A DNA stretch of 64,000 nt from contig NZ_CP108364.1 of NCBI RefSeq assembly GCF_035946055.1, positions 558,001-622,000 on the forward strand, in the 5' to 3' direction. The number at the start of each line of letters is the position of its first letter. The first letter of the stretch is position 1. Position numbers and translations under genes: made by a program. The notes beneath the pieces were generated by a model. The model made no database searches. It was not told the DNA's origin and saw only the letters and a list, made by a program, of their open reading frames with translations. Below, piece after piece: positions 48,591 through 57,478 of this stretch. Source of the DNA: Streptomyces sp. NBC_01341 (GTDB lineage: Bacteria > Actinomycetota > Actinomycetes > Streptomycetales > Streptomycetaceae).

Positions 48591-48769
48591 CGTCCTATCT
48601 CCTTGCGGCCGATCCTGCGGAGCCTGCGCCTCTGCGACGGGTCGAGCATCAGGTAGCCCACGGTGGGCACCCCGATGAGCACCAGCAGCGACCACCAGAA
48701 ACCGATGAACGGAATCAGGACGACTGCCGCGACGACTCCCCCGATGGCGATCTTTGCACCGTTCGACAT
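48587..48769 (-). CDS. Small two-helix membrane protein
   Basis: A 60-residue protein with two adjoining hydrophobic helices (KIAIGGVVAAVVLIPFIGFW, then LLVLIGVPTVGYLML) and a basic tail RRRLRRIGRKEIGR. No family is recognised. AAGGAGG precedes the ATG. Its stop codon overlaps the CTG start of the MOSC gene, so it probably drives coupled translation of that gene. Confidence 0.75.
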   Translation of the reverse strand: MSNGAKIAIGGVVAAVVLIPFIGFWWSLLVLIGVPTVGYLMLDPSQRRRLRRIGRKEIGR

Positions 48770-48861
48770 GATCCGTGCCTCCTTCGCGGCCGGAGCCGCT
48801 CCTGATGTGTGAACGCGCGTGCGCGCCCGTCGGTTCCGGGTCCTGGACGCCCGTTCCGGCA

Positions 48862-49926
48862 TCAGCGCAGTGGCTCTCCGACCTCGTGCATGTGCCGGAG
48901 GGCCTGCCGGTAGGACTCGACGAGACCGGTCTCCGCGTAGGGCATCCCGATGGACGCGCAGTGGGCCTTCACCAGGGGCTGGGCCAGTCGCAGGTGGGGA
49001 CGGGGCATGCTCGGGAAGAGATGGTGCTCTATCTGGTAGTTGAGGCCGCCGAGGAACCAGTCCGTGAGGACGGCGCCGCGCACGTTGCGCGAGGTGAGGA
49101 CCTGGCGCTGCAGGTGACCCCACCGGTCGCCGTCGGGGTCGGGCATCTCCATGCCCTTGTGGTTGGGGGCGAAGGCCATGCCGAGGTGGAGGCCGAAGAG
49201 CGCGTGGTGCACGAGGGCGAAGACGACGGCCTTGCCGGGGGACATCGTGCTCAGCAGCAGCGTGGCGTAGAGGGCGAGGTGGCCGGTGAGGAGGAGGCCG
49301 GAGAGGACGCGTTCGCGGACGGGCCGGCGCCGCAGGAACTGGAAGCCGTAGATCTTGAGGGCGATGCCTTCGAGCAGCAGCATCGGGAAGAAGAGGCGTG
49401 CCTGGTTACGGGTGAGCCACCGGGCGAGGCCCTCGCGCTGCGCGGCCTGCTTCTGGGTCCACACCAGGGCGCCGACACCGACGTCGGGGTCCTTGTCGAC
49501 GTGGTTGGGGTTGGCGTGGTGGCGTACGTGTTTGTCGTTCCACCAGGCCTCGTTCATACCCAGGAGCAGGTTGGCGTGCACGAGTCCGATGATCCGGGCG
49601 GCCTTGCGGTCGCCGGATATCTGGGCGTGTCCCGCGTCGTGCCCGAAGAAGGCGGTACGGGTCCACAGGACAGCCAGCGGCAGGGCGAGAAACATGCTCC
49701 ACCAGGTGTCACCGAGGAACACCATGCCGGTGGTCACCACACCGAGGGCGGCCAGGTTCGCGGCGATTCCCCTCGCGTACCAACCGGTCCGCCGTTCGAG
49801 GAGACCCTGCCCCTTGACGGTCTTGAGGAGTGGTGCGAAATCGCTGCCTGCGGCCTGCGGGACCGCCGGACCCTCAGATCCGTCTCGGGGGTGTGGCGCA
49901 ACGGTGGCTGCTACCGCCTGGGGCAT
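48862..49926 (-). CDS. Membrane fatty acid desaturase
   Basis: A 354-residue di-iron acyl desaturase. The three histidine boxes are HDAGH (96-100), HVRHH (133-137, with H142) and QIEHH (298-302). The Gln in the third box is typical of the front-end/acyl-lipid group. About four to six membrane helices separate them. It introduces a double bond into membrane or CoA-bound acyl chains and needs an electron donor not encoded nearby. GGAG precedes the ATG by 6 bp. A 257-bp divergent promoter region separates it from the SNF2 gene. Confidence 0.92.
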   Translation of the reverse strand: MPQAVAATVAPHPRDGSEGPAVPQAAGSDFAPLLKTVKGQGLLERRTGWYARGIAANLAALGVVTTGMVFLGDTWWSMFLALPLAVLWTRTAFFGHDAGHAQISGDRKAARIIGLVHANLLLGMNEAWWNDKHVRHHANPNHVDKDPDVGVGALVWTQKQAAQREGLARWLTRNQARLFFPMLLLEGIALKIYGFQFLRRRPVRERVLSGLLLTGHLALYATLLLSTMSPGKAVVFALVHHALFGLHLGMAFAPNHKGMEMPDPDGDRWGHLQRQVLTSRNVRGAVLTDWFLGGLNYQIEHHLFPSMPRPHLRLAQPLVKAHCASIGMPYAETGLVESYRQALRHMHEVGEPLR

Positions 49927-50183
49927 GACGTCTCCGGTTTCTGGGCATCTGCTCTGACCTGGCCAAACGTACGGAGAGCGGGCTCATGGCAGCTATGGCG
50001 CCATCACCCCGGCAGTGCGGGGGGAATCCCCCGTGTCCGGTGGTGGGGCGAGCTGTACCCCGAGCCTCAGAAGGCAGAGTCCGGTGAGTTGATCACTGTG
50101 CGTTTCTCCCGGAACGGGCCGTAGGTGGGGTACCCTCGGCGACCCCGGGCTCACTAGTCAATTTTGAGGAATTCGACATCGCT

Positions 50184-53060
50184 GTGCACAGGCTCCCTGC
50201 GGCAACACTCGACGAGATCGCTGAACTGTCCCGCTGCTCCGCAGTCTTCCTCCCCGCGGATCCTGCCCGTACCGGCCTGATCGCGTTCTGGAACCCGGAC
50301 GGTAGCACCCCTCCCGGCGATCATGGCAGTCCTGAGGAACTGACGGTCGTCGGCAGTGACATCCGGCCTTACGCGGTACCGGCGTTGCTCGTGCCGGTGA
50401 GGGACGCGCTACCGGTCCTGACACGTGCGCGGGCCGGCGCCGATGCCTCGCCGTCGGCCGCGTTCTGGGGCGCCGCGGGCGTGCTCGCGCTCCAACTCGT
50501 CGCGCGCGGACTGCTGCTGCCGGGATTGAGCGCCACGGACCGCGACGCCTGGCGTGCCGGTCCCCTGACCGCGGACGACCTCGAACGGATCCGGGTGCTG
50601 GCGGCTTCGATGCCGCCTTCCGCGCACGCGGTTCCGCTGGACGCGGCAGCCGATCCGCTCCTGCTGCCCGAACCGGATTCGCTGCTGCGGGCGTTCGTCG
50701 ACGCGGTGGTGGACGGGCTGCCACGGACCCCTGCGGCCGAACCCCTCGCGGGTACCCCGGCCTTCGCGGCGCGAGAGGTGCAGCACCTGCTCTCGCTGCG
50801 GCCGTGGGCGGCGGACGTGGCGGCCGGTCACGATGCCGGTGTACGCCTCTCGTTGCGGGTCGAGATCTCGGGGCTCGCCGAGGCGGAAGCCGGAGAGGGC
50901 GGTTCCGGCGAAGCACCGTCCTTCCGTGCCGTCCTGCAGATCCACAGCGTCCGGGATCCCTCGCTCGTCGCCGACGCGGCGGACGTATGGGCGGACCGCT
51001 CCCACGCCGCGTCACTTCTCGGCCCCCGCGCCCGGATGGACGCCCTGCTCGCCCTGCGCCGGGCGGCACGGGCGTGGCCGCCGCTGGCACCCCTTCTGTC
51101 CGCCGCGGTGCCGGACGCGGTCGAACCGGCGGACGAGGAGGTCACGGAGCTGCTGGGGCCGGCTGCCCGGGCGCTCGCCGCGACGGGCGTACAGGTGCAC
51201 TGGCCGAGGGACCTGGAGCGGAAGCTCACCACCCGGGCGGTGATCGGCCCGGCGGAGGGCAGCGGGGTGACGGAGACGAGGCCCGGTACGGGAGCCGCGT
51301 CCTTCCTGTCGCCCGAGGCCCTGCTGGCGTTCGACTGGTGGTTCGCCCTGGGCGACCAGAAGGTGACCCGGGAGGAGTTGGACCGGCTCGCGGAGGCCGG
51401 CAGACCTCTGGTCAGACTGCGGGACCGGTGGATGCTCATCGACCCGGAGGAGGCCCGCCTCGCGGGGCGGATGCAGGACCGCAAGGTCACACCGGTCGAC
51501 GCCCTGGGGGCGGTACTGACGGGGACCACGGACGTCGACGGGCGCCGGATCGAGGTGTCCGCGACGGGCTGGCTGGAACAACTGCGCGCGCGCATCGCGG
51601 ACCCCGAGTCGTCGACGGCACAGGCGGTGGGACAGCCGACCGCGCTCGACGCCGACCTGCGCGACTACCAGCTGCGCGGCCTGAACTGGCTGGTGACGAT
51701 GAGCTCGCTCGGCCTCGGCTGCTGCCTCGCCGACGACATGGGGCTCGGCAAGACCATCACGCTCATCGCGCTCCACCTGCACCGGCAGGAGACGGGATCG
51801 ACCGCGGGGCCCACGCTCGTCGTCTGTCCCACCTCCCTGATGGGCAACTGGCAGCGGGAGATCGAGCGGTTCGCCCCGGGTACTCCGGTCCGGCGCTTCC
51901 ACGGCCCTTCGCGCTCTCTGGACGGAGTCGCCGTCGGCGAGTTCGTCCTCACCACCTACGGCACCATGCGCCTCGATGCGGCGCGGCTGGCACAGGCATC
52001 CTGGGGCATGGTCGTCGCCGACGAGGCTCAGCACGTCAAGAACCCCCGTTCGGCGACCGCCAGGCAGCTCCGGACCATCAAAGGGGGTGCGCGCGTCGCG
52101 CTCACCGGGACCCCGGTGGAGAACAACCTGTCCGAGCTGTGGGCGATCCTCGACTGGACGACGCCGGGACTGCTCGGGAAGCTCGGTACGTTCCGCGACC
52201 GGTACGCGAGCGCGGTCGAGAGCGGGAACGACCCCGCGGCAGCCGAGAAACTCGCGACGTTGGTCCGGCCGTTCCTGCTGCGCCGCCGCAAGTCCGACCC
52301 GGGCATCGCCCCCGAGCTGCCCCCCAAGACGGAGACCGATCGCGCCGTGTCCCTCACACCGGAGCAGGCGGGGCTGTACGAGGCGGTGGTCCGCGAGACG
52401 CTCGCCGAGATCTCCGGGGCCGACGGCTTCGCGCGGCGCGGGCTGATCGTGAAGCTGCTGACCGCGCTCAAGCAGATCTGCAACCACCCCGCGCAGTACC
52501 TCAAGGAGGAGCGGCCCCGGATCGTGGACCGGTCCGGGAAGGTGGAGCTCCTCGACGAACTGCTCGACACGATCCTCTCCGAGGGAGCGAGCGTCCTGGT
52601 GTTCACCCAGTACGTCCGGATGGCCCGCCTGCTGGAACAGCATCTGGCCGCCAGGGGCGTACCGACCCAGTTCCTTCACGGGGGGACCCCGGTCGCCGAG
52701 CGTGAGGCCATGGTGAACCGCTTCCAGGCCGGCGCGGCACCGGTGTTCCTGCTGTCGCTCAAGGCCGCCGGTACGGGGCTCAACCTCACCCGGGCCGGTC
52801 ATGTCGTGCACTTCGACCGATGGTGGAACCCGGCGGTCGAAGCGCAGGCCACCGACCGTGCGTACCGGATCGGGCAGACCCAGCCGGTACAGGTGCACAG
52901 GCTGATCGCCGAGGGGACGATCGAGGACCGGATCGCCGCCATGCTGGCCCGCAAGCAGGGACTCGCGGACGCGGTGCTCGGCGGCGGCGAGGCCACGCTG
53001 ACGGAACTGACCGATGCCGAGCTCGCCGAACTGGTCGAGCTGCGAGGGGGCGCACGATGA
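50184..53060 (+). CDS. SNF2-family DEAD/DEAH-box helicase
   Basis: A 958-residue Swi2/Snf2 ATPase. A bacterial SNF2 N-terminal region (1 to about 480) precedes the helicase core: Q-like LRDYQLRGLNWL, Walker A LADDMGLGKTIT, Walker B VVADEAQHVKN, motif III ALTGTPVENNLSELWAI, motif V AAGTGLNLTRA and motif VI ATDRAYRIGQTQPVQVHR. Such enzymes translocate on double-stranded DNA. The next gene encodes a SWIM-domain partner overlapping by 4 bp. GTG at 50184 has only a distant GAGG, so the start is less certain. Confidence 0.93.
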   Translation: MHRLPAATLDEIAELSRCSAVFLPADPARTGLIAFWNPDGSTPPGDHGSPEELTVVGSDIRPYAVPALLVPVRDALPVLTRARAGADASPSAAFWGAAGVLALQLVARGLLLPGLSATDRDAWRAGPLTADDLERIRVLAASMPPSAHAVPLDAAADPLLLPEPDSLLRAFVDAVVDGLPRTPAAEPLAGTPAFAAREVQHLLSLRPWAADVAAGHDAGVRLSLRVEISGLAEAEAGEGGSGEAPSFRAVLQIHSVRDPSLVADAADVWADRSHAASLLGPRARMDALLALRRAARAWPPLAPLLSAAVPDAVEPADEEVTELLGPAARALAATGVQVHWPRDLERKLTTRAVIGPAEGSGVTETRPGTGAASFLSPEALLAFDWWFALGDQKVTREELDRLAEAGRPLVRLRDRWMLIDPEEARLAGRMQDRKVTPVDALGAVLTGTTDVDGRRIEVSATGWLEQLRARIADPESSTAQAVGQPTALDADLRDYQLRGLNWLVTMSSLGLGCCLADDMGLGKTITLIALHLHRQETGSTAGPTLVVCPTSLMGNWQREIERFAPGTPVRRFHGPSRSLDGVAVGEFVLTTYGTMRLDAARLAQASWGMVVADEAQHVKNPRSATARQLRTIKGGARVALTGTPVENNLSELWAILDWTTPGLLGKLGTFRDRYASAVESGNDPAAAEKLATLVRPFLLRRRKSDPGIAPELPPKTETDRAVSLTPEQAGLYEAVVRETLAEISGADGFARRGLIVKLLTALKQICNHPAQYLKEERPRIVDRSGKVELLDELLDTILSEGASVLVFTQYVRMARLLEQHLAARGVPTQFLHGGTPVAEREAMVNRFQAGAAPVFLLSLKAAGTGLNLTRAGHVVHFDRWWNPAVEAQATDRAYRIGQTQPVQVHRLIAEGTIEDRIAAMLARKQGLADAVLGGGEATLTELTDAELAELVELRGGAR

Positions 53061-54346
53061 ACGAGAGCAACGACCCGGAGCGTACGTTCGCGGCGCTGCC
53101 GCCCGCGCAGGGCCGCGGTTTCGCCGCGTCCTGGTGGGGGCGGGCATGGCTGAAGGCGCTGGAGGACACGGCTCTGGACGGGGGGCAGCTCAAGAAAGGC
53201 CGCAGGCTGGCCCGGGAGGGACGGGTGGGCGCGGTGTCCGTGCGGCCCGGCCGGCTGACCGCAGTCGTACAGGACCGCGACTCGACGGCGTACCGGAGTG
53301 ATGTGCTGCTCCAGGAGCTGGGCGACGAGGAATGGGACCGGTTCCTGGACATGGCCGCCGAGCGGTCCGGGCACATCGCGGCGCTGCTCGACCGCGAGAT
53401 GCCGACGCACCTGGTGGAGGACGCGGCCGCTGCCGGGGTGGACCTGCTGCCGGGCATCGGCGACCTGGACCCGGAGTGCGGCTGCGAGGCCTGGGACCAC
53501 TGCCCGCATTCGGCTGCCCTGTGCTACCAGGTGGCACGGCTCCTGGATGAGGACCCCTTCGTGCTGCTGCTCCTGCGGGGGCGTGGCGAGCGGCGGCTGC
53601 TCGACGACCTGCAGGCCCGGAGCGTGGCGTGCGCGGTCGGCGCGGCCGGGCCCGGGACGGACCCGGAGGAACGCACCGGCGGGCCGGTGCAAGGGGTGCG
53701 CGCCGACGAGGTCTTCGCTGCGCGCGACATCCTGCCGCCTCTTCCCCCGCCACCGGGTGTGCCGGAGGAGCCGGGTACGCCACCGTCGCTGGACACCGAG
53801 ACGGCGCCTGGCGGGGGCATCGATCCGGCCGCACTGGGATTCCTGGCGGCGGACAGTGCCGCACGGGCCTTCGCCATGCTGGCGGACGCCCTTGCCGAAG
53901 GCCATGCGCTCCGTCCTCCCGTGGCGGAGCTGACTCTCGGTGAGGACGCCGTGCGCCTGGCAGCCGAGGGCCCGCCCGCCGCACCTCCGATGCGGGAGCG
54001 TCTCGCGTCCGCCGCGGGCAGGCCGGCGTCCGGACTCGACGACGCCGTGCGGGCGTGGCACTACGGCGGGAGCGCGGCCCTGGCGGTCCACGACGAGGAG
54101 TGGCGGCCCGGTCCGGAGGACCTGGCGCGGGCCGAGGTACAGCTCGCGGCGGCATGGGAGGAGGGCGGGGTTCCACGCTTCCGCACCGTGAACAACCGCT
54201 GGACCGTGCAGGGTTCAGGTGCGCAACTGCGTTACGGACGTGACGGTCGCTGGTGGCCGTACGGCAAGGTGCGGGGCCGGTGGGTACCGGCGGGCCCCGC
54301 GGACACGGATCCCGCCGCCGCCCTGGCAGCCGTGGCTTCCGACTGA
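53057..54346 (+). CDS. SWIM zinc-finger protein
   Basis: A 429-residue protein whose SWIM finger is C141-x-C143-x5-C149-x-H151 (ECGCEAWDHCPH). The N-terminal GRGFAASWWGRAWLKALE is typical of the SNF2-associated group. The C-terminal half is acidic and Pro-rich, then ends in a basic-aromatic stretch RDGRWWPYGKVRGRWV. Its start overlaps the helicase stop codon (ATGA), so the two are made as a complex, presumably acting on DNA or chromosome proteins. Confidence 0.9.
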   Translation: MNESNDPERTFAALPPAQGRGFAASWWGRAWLKALEDTALDGGQLKKGRRLAREGRVGAVSVRPGRLTAVVQDRDSTAYRSDVLLQELGDEEWDRFLDMAAERSGHIAALLDREMPTHLVEDAAAAGVDLLPGIGDLDPECGCEAWDHCPHSAALCYQVARLLDEDPFVLLLLRGRGERRLLDDLQARSVACAVGAAGPGTDPEERTGGPVQGVRADEVFAARDILPPLPPPPGVPEEPGTPPSLDTETAPGGGIDPAALGFLAADSAARAFAMLADALAEGHALRPPVAELTLGEDAVRLAAEGPPAAPPMRERLASAAGRPASGLDDAVRAWHYGGSAALAVHDEEWRPGPEDLARAEVQLAAAWEEGGVPRFRTVNNRWTVQGSGAQLRYGRDGRWWPYGKVRGRWVPAGPADTDPAAALAAVASD

Positions 54347-54454
54347 GCCCCTGCCGCACGCGTGGTCGCGTCGTCCCGGTACGGGGAACCGTGGGCCGGG
54401 GCGGCGCGTCCTTCAGCCGTACACCATGATCAGGTTCCACCCACAGGAGTGCCG

Positions 54455-55048
54455 ATGCAGCGCAGAAGGATCCTTCAGGGCGCCGCGGTCGCGGCCACGG
54501 CGGCACTCCTCCCGGCGTCGGTCCGCGCGGGAGCGGCGCCGACCGCGGTCACGGACTACCCACAGGCGCAGTGGTTTCCCGCGTCCCCGGCCAACCGCAC
54601 GTCCGCGAACAGGCCTTCGGACCATCCGGTCGACCGGATCGTCATCCATGTCGCCCAGCAGGCGTTCACCGAGACCGTCGGCATCTTCGAGGGTCCGGCC
54701 CAGCGGGTGTCCGCCCACTACGTGGTGCGTTCGGGGGACGGCTTCGTAGCCCAGTGCGTGCGCGAGCGGGACATCGCCTGGCACGCGGGCAACTGGGACT
54801 ACAACACCCGCAGCATCGGCATCGAGCACGAGGGCTGGGTGGACCAGCCCTCGTACTTCACTCCCACGATGTACGAGCGGTCGGCGCGCCTGACCGCGGA
54901 CATCTGCGACCGATACGGCCTGCCCAAGGACCGCGCGCACATCATCGGCCATGACGAAGTACCGGGCAGCGACCACACGGATCCGGGTGCCCACTGGGAC
55001 TGGGGGCGCTACATCCGCCTCGTCAACCTGGCATCCGGAGTCCGCTGA
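54455..55048 (+). CDS. Secreted N-acetylmuramoyl-L-alanine amidase (Amidase_2/PGRP type)
   Basis: A 197-residue exported amidase. The N-terminus MQRRRILQGAAVAATAALLP is a twin-arginine-like signal with cleavage near residue 28. The amidase fold follows with zinc ligands probably His65 (RIVIHVAQQ) and His174, plus the SAHYVVRSGDG and IAWHAGNWDYN segments. It cleaves the muramic acid-L-alanine bond in peptidoglycan. GGAG lies 5 bp before the ATG. It is a single gene. Confidence 0.92.
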   Translation: MQRRRILQGAAVAATAALLPASVRAGAAPTAVTDYPQAQWFPASPANRTSANRPSDHPVDRIVIHVAQQAFTETVGIFEGPAQRVSAHYVVRSGDGFVAQCVRERDIAWHAGNWDYNTRSIGIEHEGWVDQPSYFTPTMYERSARLTADICDRYGLPKDRAHIIGHDEVPGSDHTDPGAHWDWGRYIRLVNLASGVR

Positions 55049-55102
55049 CGGCAGCCGGGCCGGACCCGGTCGTTCCGCCGATCACGCATCGACGTGTCGC
55101 TT

Positions 55103-55122
55103 CCCCCGGCGGAATCCGGGGG
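55103..55122. terminator. Hairpin between convergent amidase and exporter genes
   Basis: A 7-bp stem CCCCCGG/CCGGGGG with a 6-nt loop lies in the 84-bp gap between the two convergent stop codons. Confidence 0.6.
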
Positions 55123-55132
55123 CTACGGCGCG

Positions 55133-56815
55133 CTATCCAGGTGAAGGGGGCCCGTCGCCCCCGTCCGTCTTCCGCGTCGGCGGTCCCTCGCGGACGCCCC
55201 CTGCCGCACCGCCCCCGGGGCCCGCGCCCGACGCGCCTTCCTCCACCGCCGTACCGGCCTCTTCCGCCATCGGCGGCCCCATGGCCCCGCCGCCCCGCAG
55301 GCGTTCGAGGTCGGAGCTACGCACCTGGATGACCAGCAGGGCGATCAGCGCGGCGACGGCCGAGAAGACGGCGGCGACCACGAAGGCCTGGGAGACGCCC
55401 GACGCGAGAACCTGGTCCCCCCAGGGCGAAGGGAGTTCACCCGTCCTGCGGAACTGCAGTTGCTGGGCGGGAGTCGACTCGGCGAGGAAGCTGGGGATCT
55501 GATCCTTGGCCTCGTTGCGGCTGGCGGTGCCGAACACGGTGACCAGGATGGAGAGCCCCAGCGATCCGCCCACCTGCTGGGTGGCGTTGAGGACTCCGGA
55601 GGCGGCTCCGGCCTCTCTGGGCGCCACGCCGGAGACCGCCATCAGCGTGAGCGACACGAACTGCATGCCCATGCCGAAACCGAAGACCAGCAGGGGCCCG
55701 AGGATGCTCCCCAGGTAGGTGCTGTCGACGTCCGTCAGCGTGAGCCACCCCAGTCCCGCCGCCGCGAAGACCGCACCCACCACCAGGAAGGGCTTGGGGC
55801 CCCACTTCGGCAGCAGCTGCGAGGCGATTCCCGCACTGATGGCGATGATCACACTCACCGGCAGGAACGCCAGTCCCGCCTGGAGCGGGCTGAAGTCGAG
55901 GATGTTCTGCACGAAGAGGGTCAGGAAGAAGAACATCCCGAAGATCGCCGCGGAAAGGCTGAGCATCATGCCGTAGGTGCCGGCGCGATTGCGGTCGCGG
56001 AACATGTGCAGGGGTGTGATCGGCTGTCTCGACCGGCTCTCCACCGCCAGGAAGACCCCGAGGAACACCACGGCGCCCACGAAGGCCCCGATGGTCAGCG
56101 AGTCGGTCCAGCCGTCCTCCGACGCCCGGATGAACCCGTACACGAGCAGCACCATGCCGAGCGTGGAGGTGAGCGCGCCGAGGAGGTCGAAGTGACCCGG
56201 GTGGCGTTCGGACTCCTTGATGTAACGAGGCGTCGCGAACGCGATCAGCAGGCCGATGGGGACGTTGACGAAGAAGACCCACCGCCAGTCGAGCCACTCC
56301 ACGAGCACGCCGCCTGCGAGCAGCCCGATGGCGCTCCCGCCGGCCGAGACCGCCGCGAACACCCCGAACGCCCGGTTGCGCTCGGGCCCTTCGCGGAAAG
56401 TCGTGGTGATGAGGGAGAGGGCCGTCGGTGAGGCGATCGCGCCTCCCACGCCCTGCAGTGCGCGCGCGGCGAGCAGTTGCCAGGCGTCCTGCGAAAGGCC
56501 GCCGAGGAGCGACGCCAGCACGAACAGGAGGACACCGAAGATGAAGACCCTGCGGCGGCCGAGGATGTCGCCCAGCCGTCCGCCGAGCAGGAGCAGCCCG
56601 CCGAAGGTAAGGGTGTACGCGTTCACGACCCACGAGAGGTTCTCGGTCGAGAAGCCGAGCGAACTCTGGATATGGGGCAGAGCGATGTTCACGATGGTGA
56701 TGTCGAGAACAACCATCAGCTGACAGGAGGCAATGACGAGCAGCGCAATTCCGTTGCCGTGTCCCCGCTTCGGGGATTCGGCGACGGTCGCGGAATTCGA
56801 TCCGGGATTTGTCAT
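55133..56815 (-). CDS. DHA2-family MFS multidrug exporter (EmrB-like)
   Basis: A 560-residue permease with 14 predicted membrane helices. Motif A is LGGRLGDILGRRRVF, the first helix has the DITIVNIALPHIQ block of DHA2 proteins, and motif C-like AVSAGGSAIGLLAGG follows. A Gly/Pro-rich cytoplasmic tail of about 45 residues ends the protein. It probably exports antibiotics or dyes by proton antiport. The ATG at 56815 has CGGAG 5 bp upstream and is preferred over two ATGs further out. Repeats resembling operators lie in its promoter. Confidence 0.92.
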   Translation of the reverse strand: MTNPGSNSATVAESPKRGHGNGIALLVIASCQLMVVLDITIVNIALPHIQSSLGFSTENLSWVVNAYTLTFGGLLLLGGRLGDILGRRRVFIFGVLLFVLASLLGGLSQDAWQLLAARALQGVGGAIASPTALSLITTTFREGPERNRAFGVFAAVSAGGSAIGLLAGGVLVEWLDWRWVFFVNVPIGLLIAFATPRYIKESERHPGHFDLLGALTSTLGMVLLVYGFIRASEDGWTDSLTIGAFVGAVVFLGVFLAVESRSRQPITPLHMFRDRNRAGTYGMMLSLSAAIFGMFFFLTLFVQNILDFSPLQAGLAFLPVSVIIAISAGIASQLLPKWGPKPFLVVGAVFAAAGLGWLTLTDVDSTYLGSILGPLLVFGFGMGMQFVSLTLMAVSGVAPREAGAASGVLNATQQVGGSLGLSILVTVFGTASRNEAKDQIPSFLAESTPAQQLQFRRTGELPSPWGDQVLASGVSQAFVVAAVFSAVAALIALLVIQVRSSDLERLRGGGAMGPPMAEEAGTAVEEGASGAGPGGGAAGGVREGPPTRKTDGGDGPPSPG

Positions 56816-56865
56816 AGCGCTCCGTGCCATACGAGTCGGCATTGCTCGGAATCGTTCACTCGTTG

Positions 56866-56895
56866 ACGTTAAAACGGGCCGGACAGGTCCGCCAA
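56866..56895 (-). promoter_or_regulatory. Promoter of the DHA2 exporter
   Basis: On the minus strand TTGGCG (56890-56895) and TAACGT (56866-56871) are separated by 18 bp, about 50 bp upstream of the start codon. An ACAGGTC copy lies inside the spacer. Confidence 0.5.
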
Positions 56896-56933
56896 TCGAA
56901 CGCAGACGGGGCCCTGACCTGTCGTCACAGGTC
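56882..56933. promoter_or_regulatory. ACAGGTC repeats, probable operators of the DHA2 exporter
   Basis: GACAGGTC occurs within the promoter spacer (56882-56889), and a perfect inverted repeat GACCTGT-CGTC-ACAGGTC lies at 56916-56933 just upstream of the -35 box. A repressor bound at both would block the exporter. No regulator gene is adjacent. The inverted repeat could instead be a weak terminator of the gvp operon, whose last stop codon is 41 bp away. Confidence 0.45.
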
Positions 56934-56973
56934 GGTCGGAGTCCTCGGGGGTGATCACCTGCCCGCCACGAGG

Positions 56974-57252
56974 TCAGTCGCGGGGCAGCAGCGTACCCAG
57001 CGGACCGAGGTCGAGGTTGAGATCCTCCGGGCGCACCCCGTGCTGCTCACAGAGCTCGGCCATTCGCTGGTCGAGCATCATGAGCGTGGTCCCGATCTCG
57101 TCCACCTGGCTCTCGGACAGGTCGCCCTGGTCGATCCGGCGGATCGCCTGCCGTTCCATGAGCTGCCGCAGCAGCTCGACCACGGTCAGCACGAGCGCCA
57201 CGAGGTCCCTGCCGAGCCGGTCGGAGTCGACGTCGATCCGTGAGTCCGTCAC
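56974..57252 (-). CDS. gvpK: Gas vesicle protein GvpK
   Basis: A 92-residue GvpK: the family core LGRDLVALVLTVVELLRQLM, then ERQAIRRIDQGDLSESQVDE and LMMLDQRMAELCEQHGVRPE are clear. GvpK is a minor protein required for vesicle assembly in most systems. GTG at 57252 overlaps the gvpS stop codon (GTGA), with GGAGG 6 bp before it. It is the last gene of the operon. Confidence 0.93.
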   Translation of the reverse strand: MTDSRIDVDSDRLGRDLVALVLTVVELLRQLMERQAIRRIDQGDLSESQVDEIGTTLMMLDQRMAELCEQHGVRPEDLNLDLGPLGTLLPRD

Positions 57253-57476
57253 AACGGCCCTCCGTCCGCCCACGGCGCGGGCACGCGTTCGTTCACGGAG
57301 GAGAGCAGGGCATGCAGGGAGAGCCGTACCAGCGGCACGTCCGCGATCGCGATGACCAGGTCACCGCTGATCACGACGCCTGTCGCCAGCACCCGGTCGA
57401 GCAGGTCGACCAGTGGCACCCCGATGGGTCCGCTCAGCGGTTCGGGGTTGTCCCAGGGCACCACGCCGTGCGACAT
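57249..57476 (-). CDS. gvpS: Gas vesicle protein GvpS (GvpA/J-like)
   Basis: A 75-residue GvpA-fold protein: VPLVDLLDRVLATGVVISGD, then LVIAIADVPLVRLSLHALLS. It belongs to the GvpS branch of the GvpA/GvpJ/GvpM paralogues, minor components thought to nucleate or cap the shell. It starts 2 bp after the gvpL stop codon. Confidence 0.9.
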   Translation of the reverse strand: MSHGVVPWDNPEPLSGPIGVPLVDLLDRVLATGVVISGDLVIAIADVPLVRLSLHALLSSVNERVPAPWADGGPL

Positions 57477-57478
57477 CC

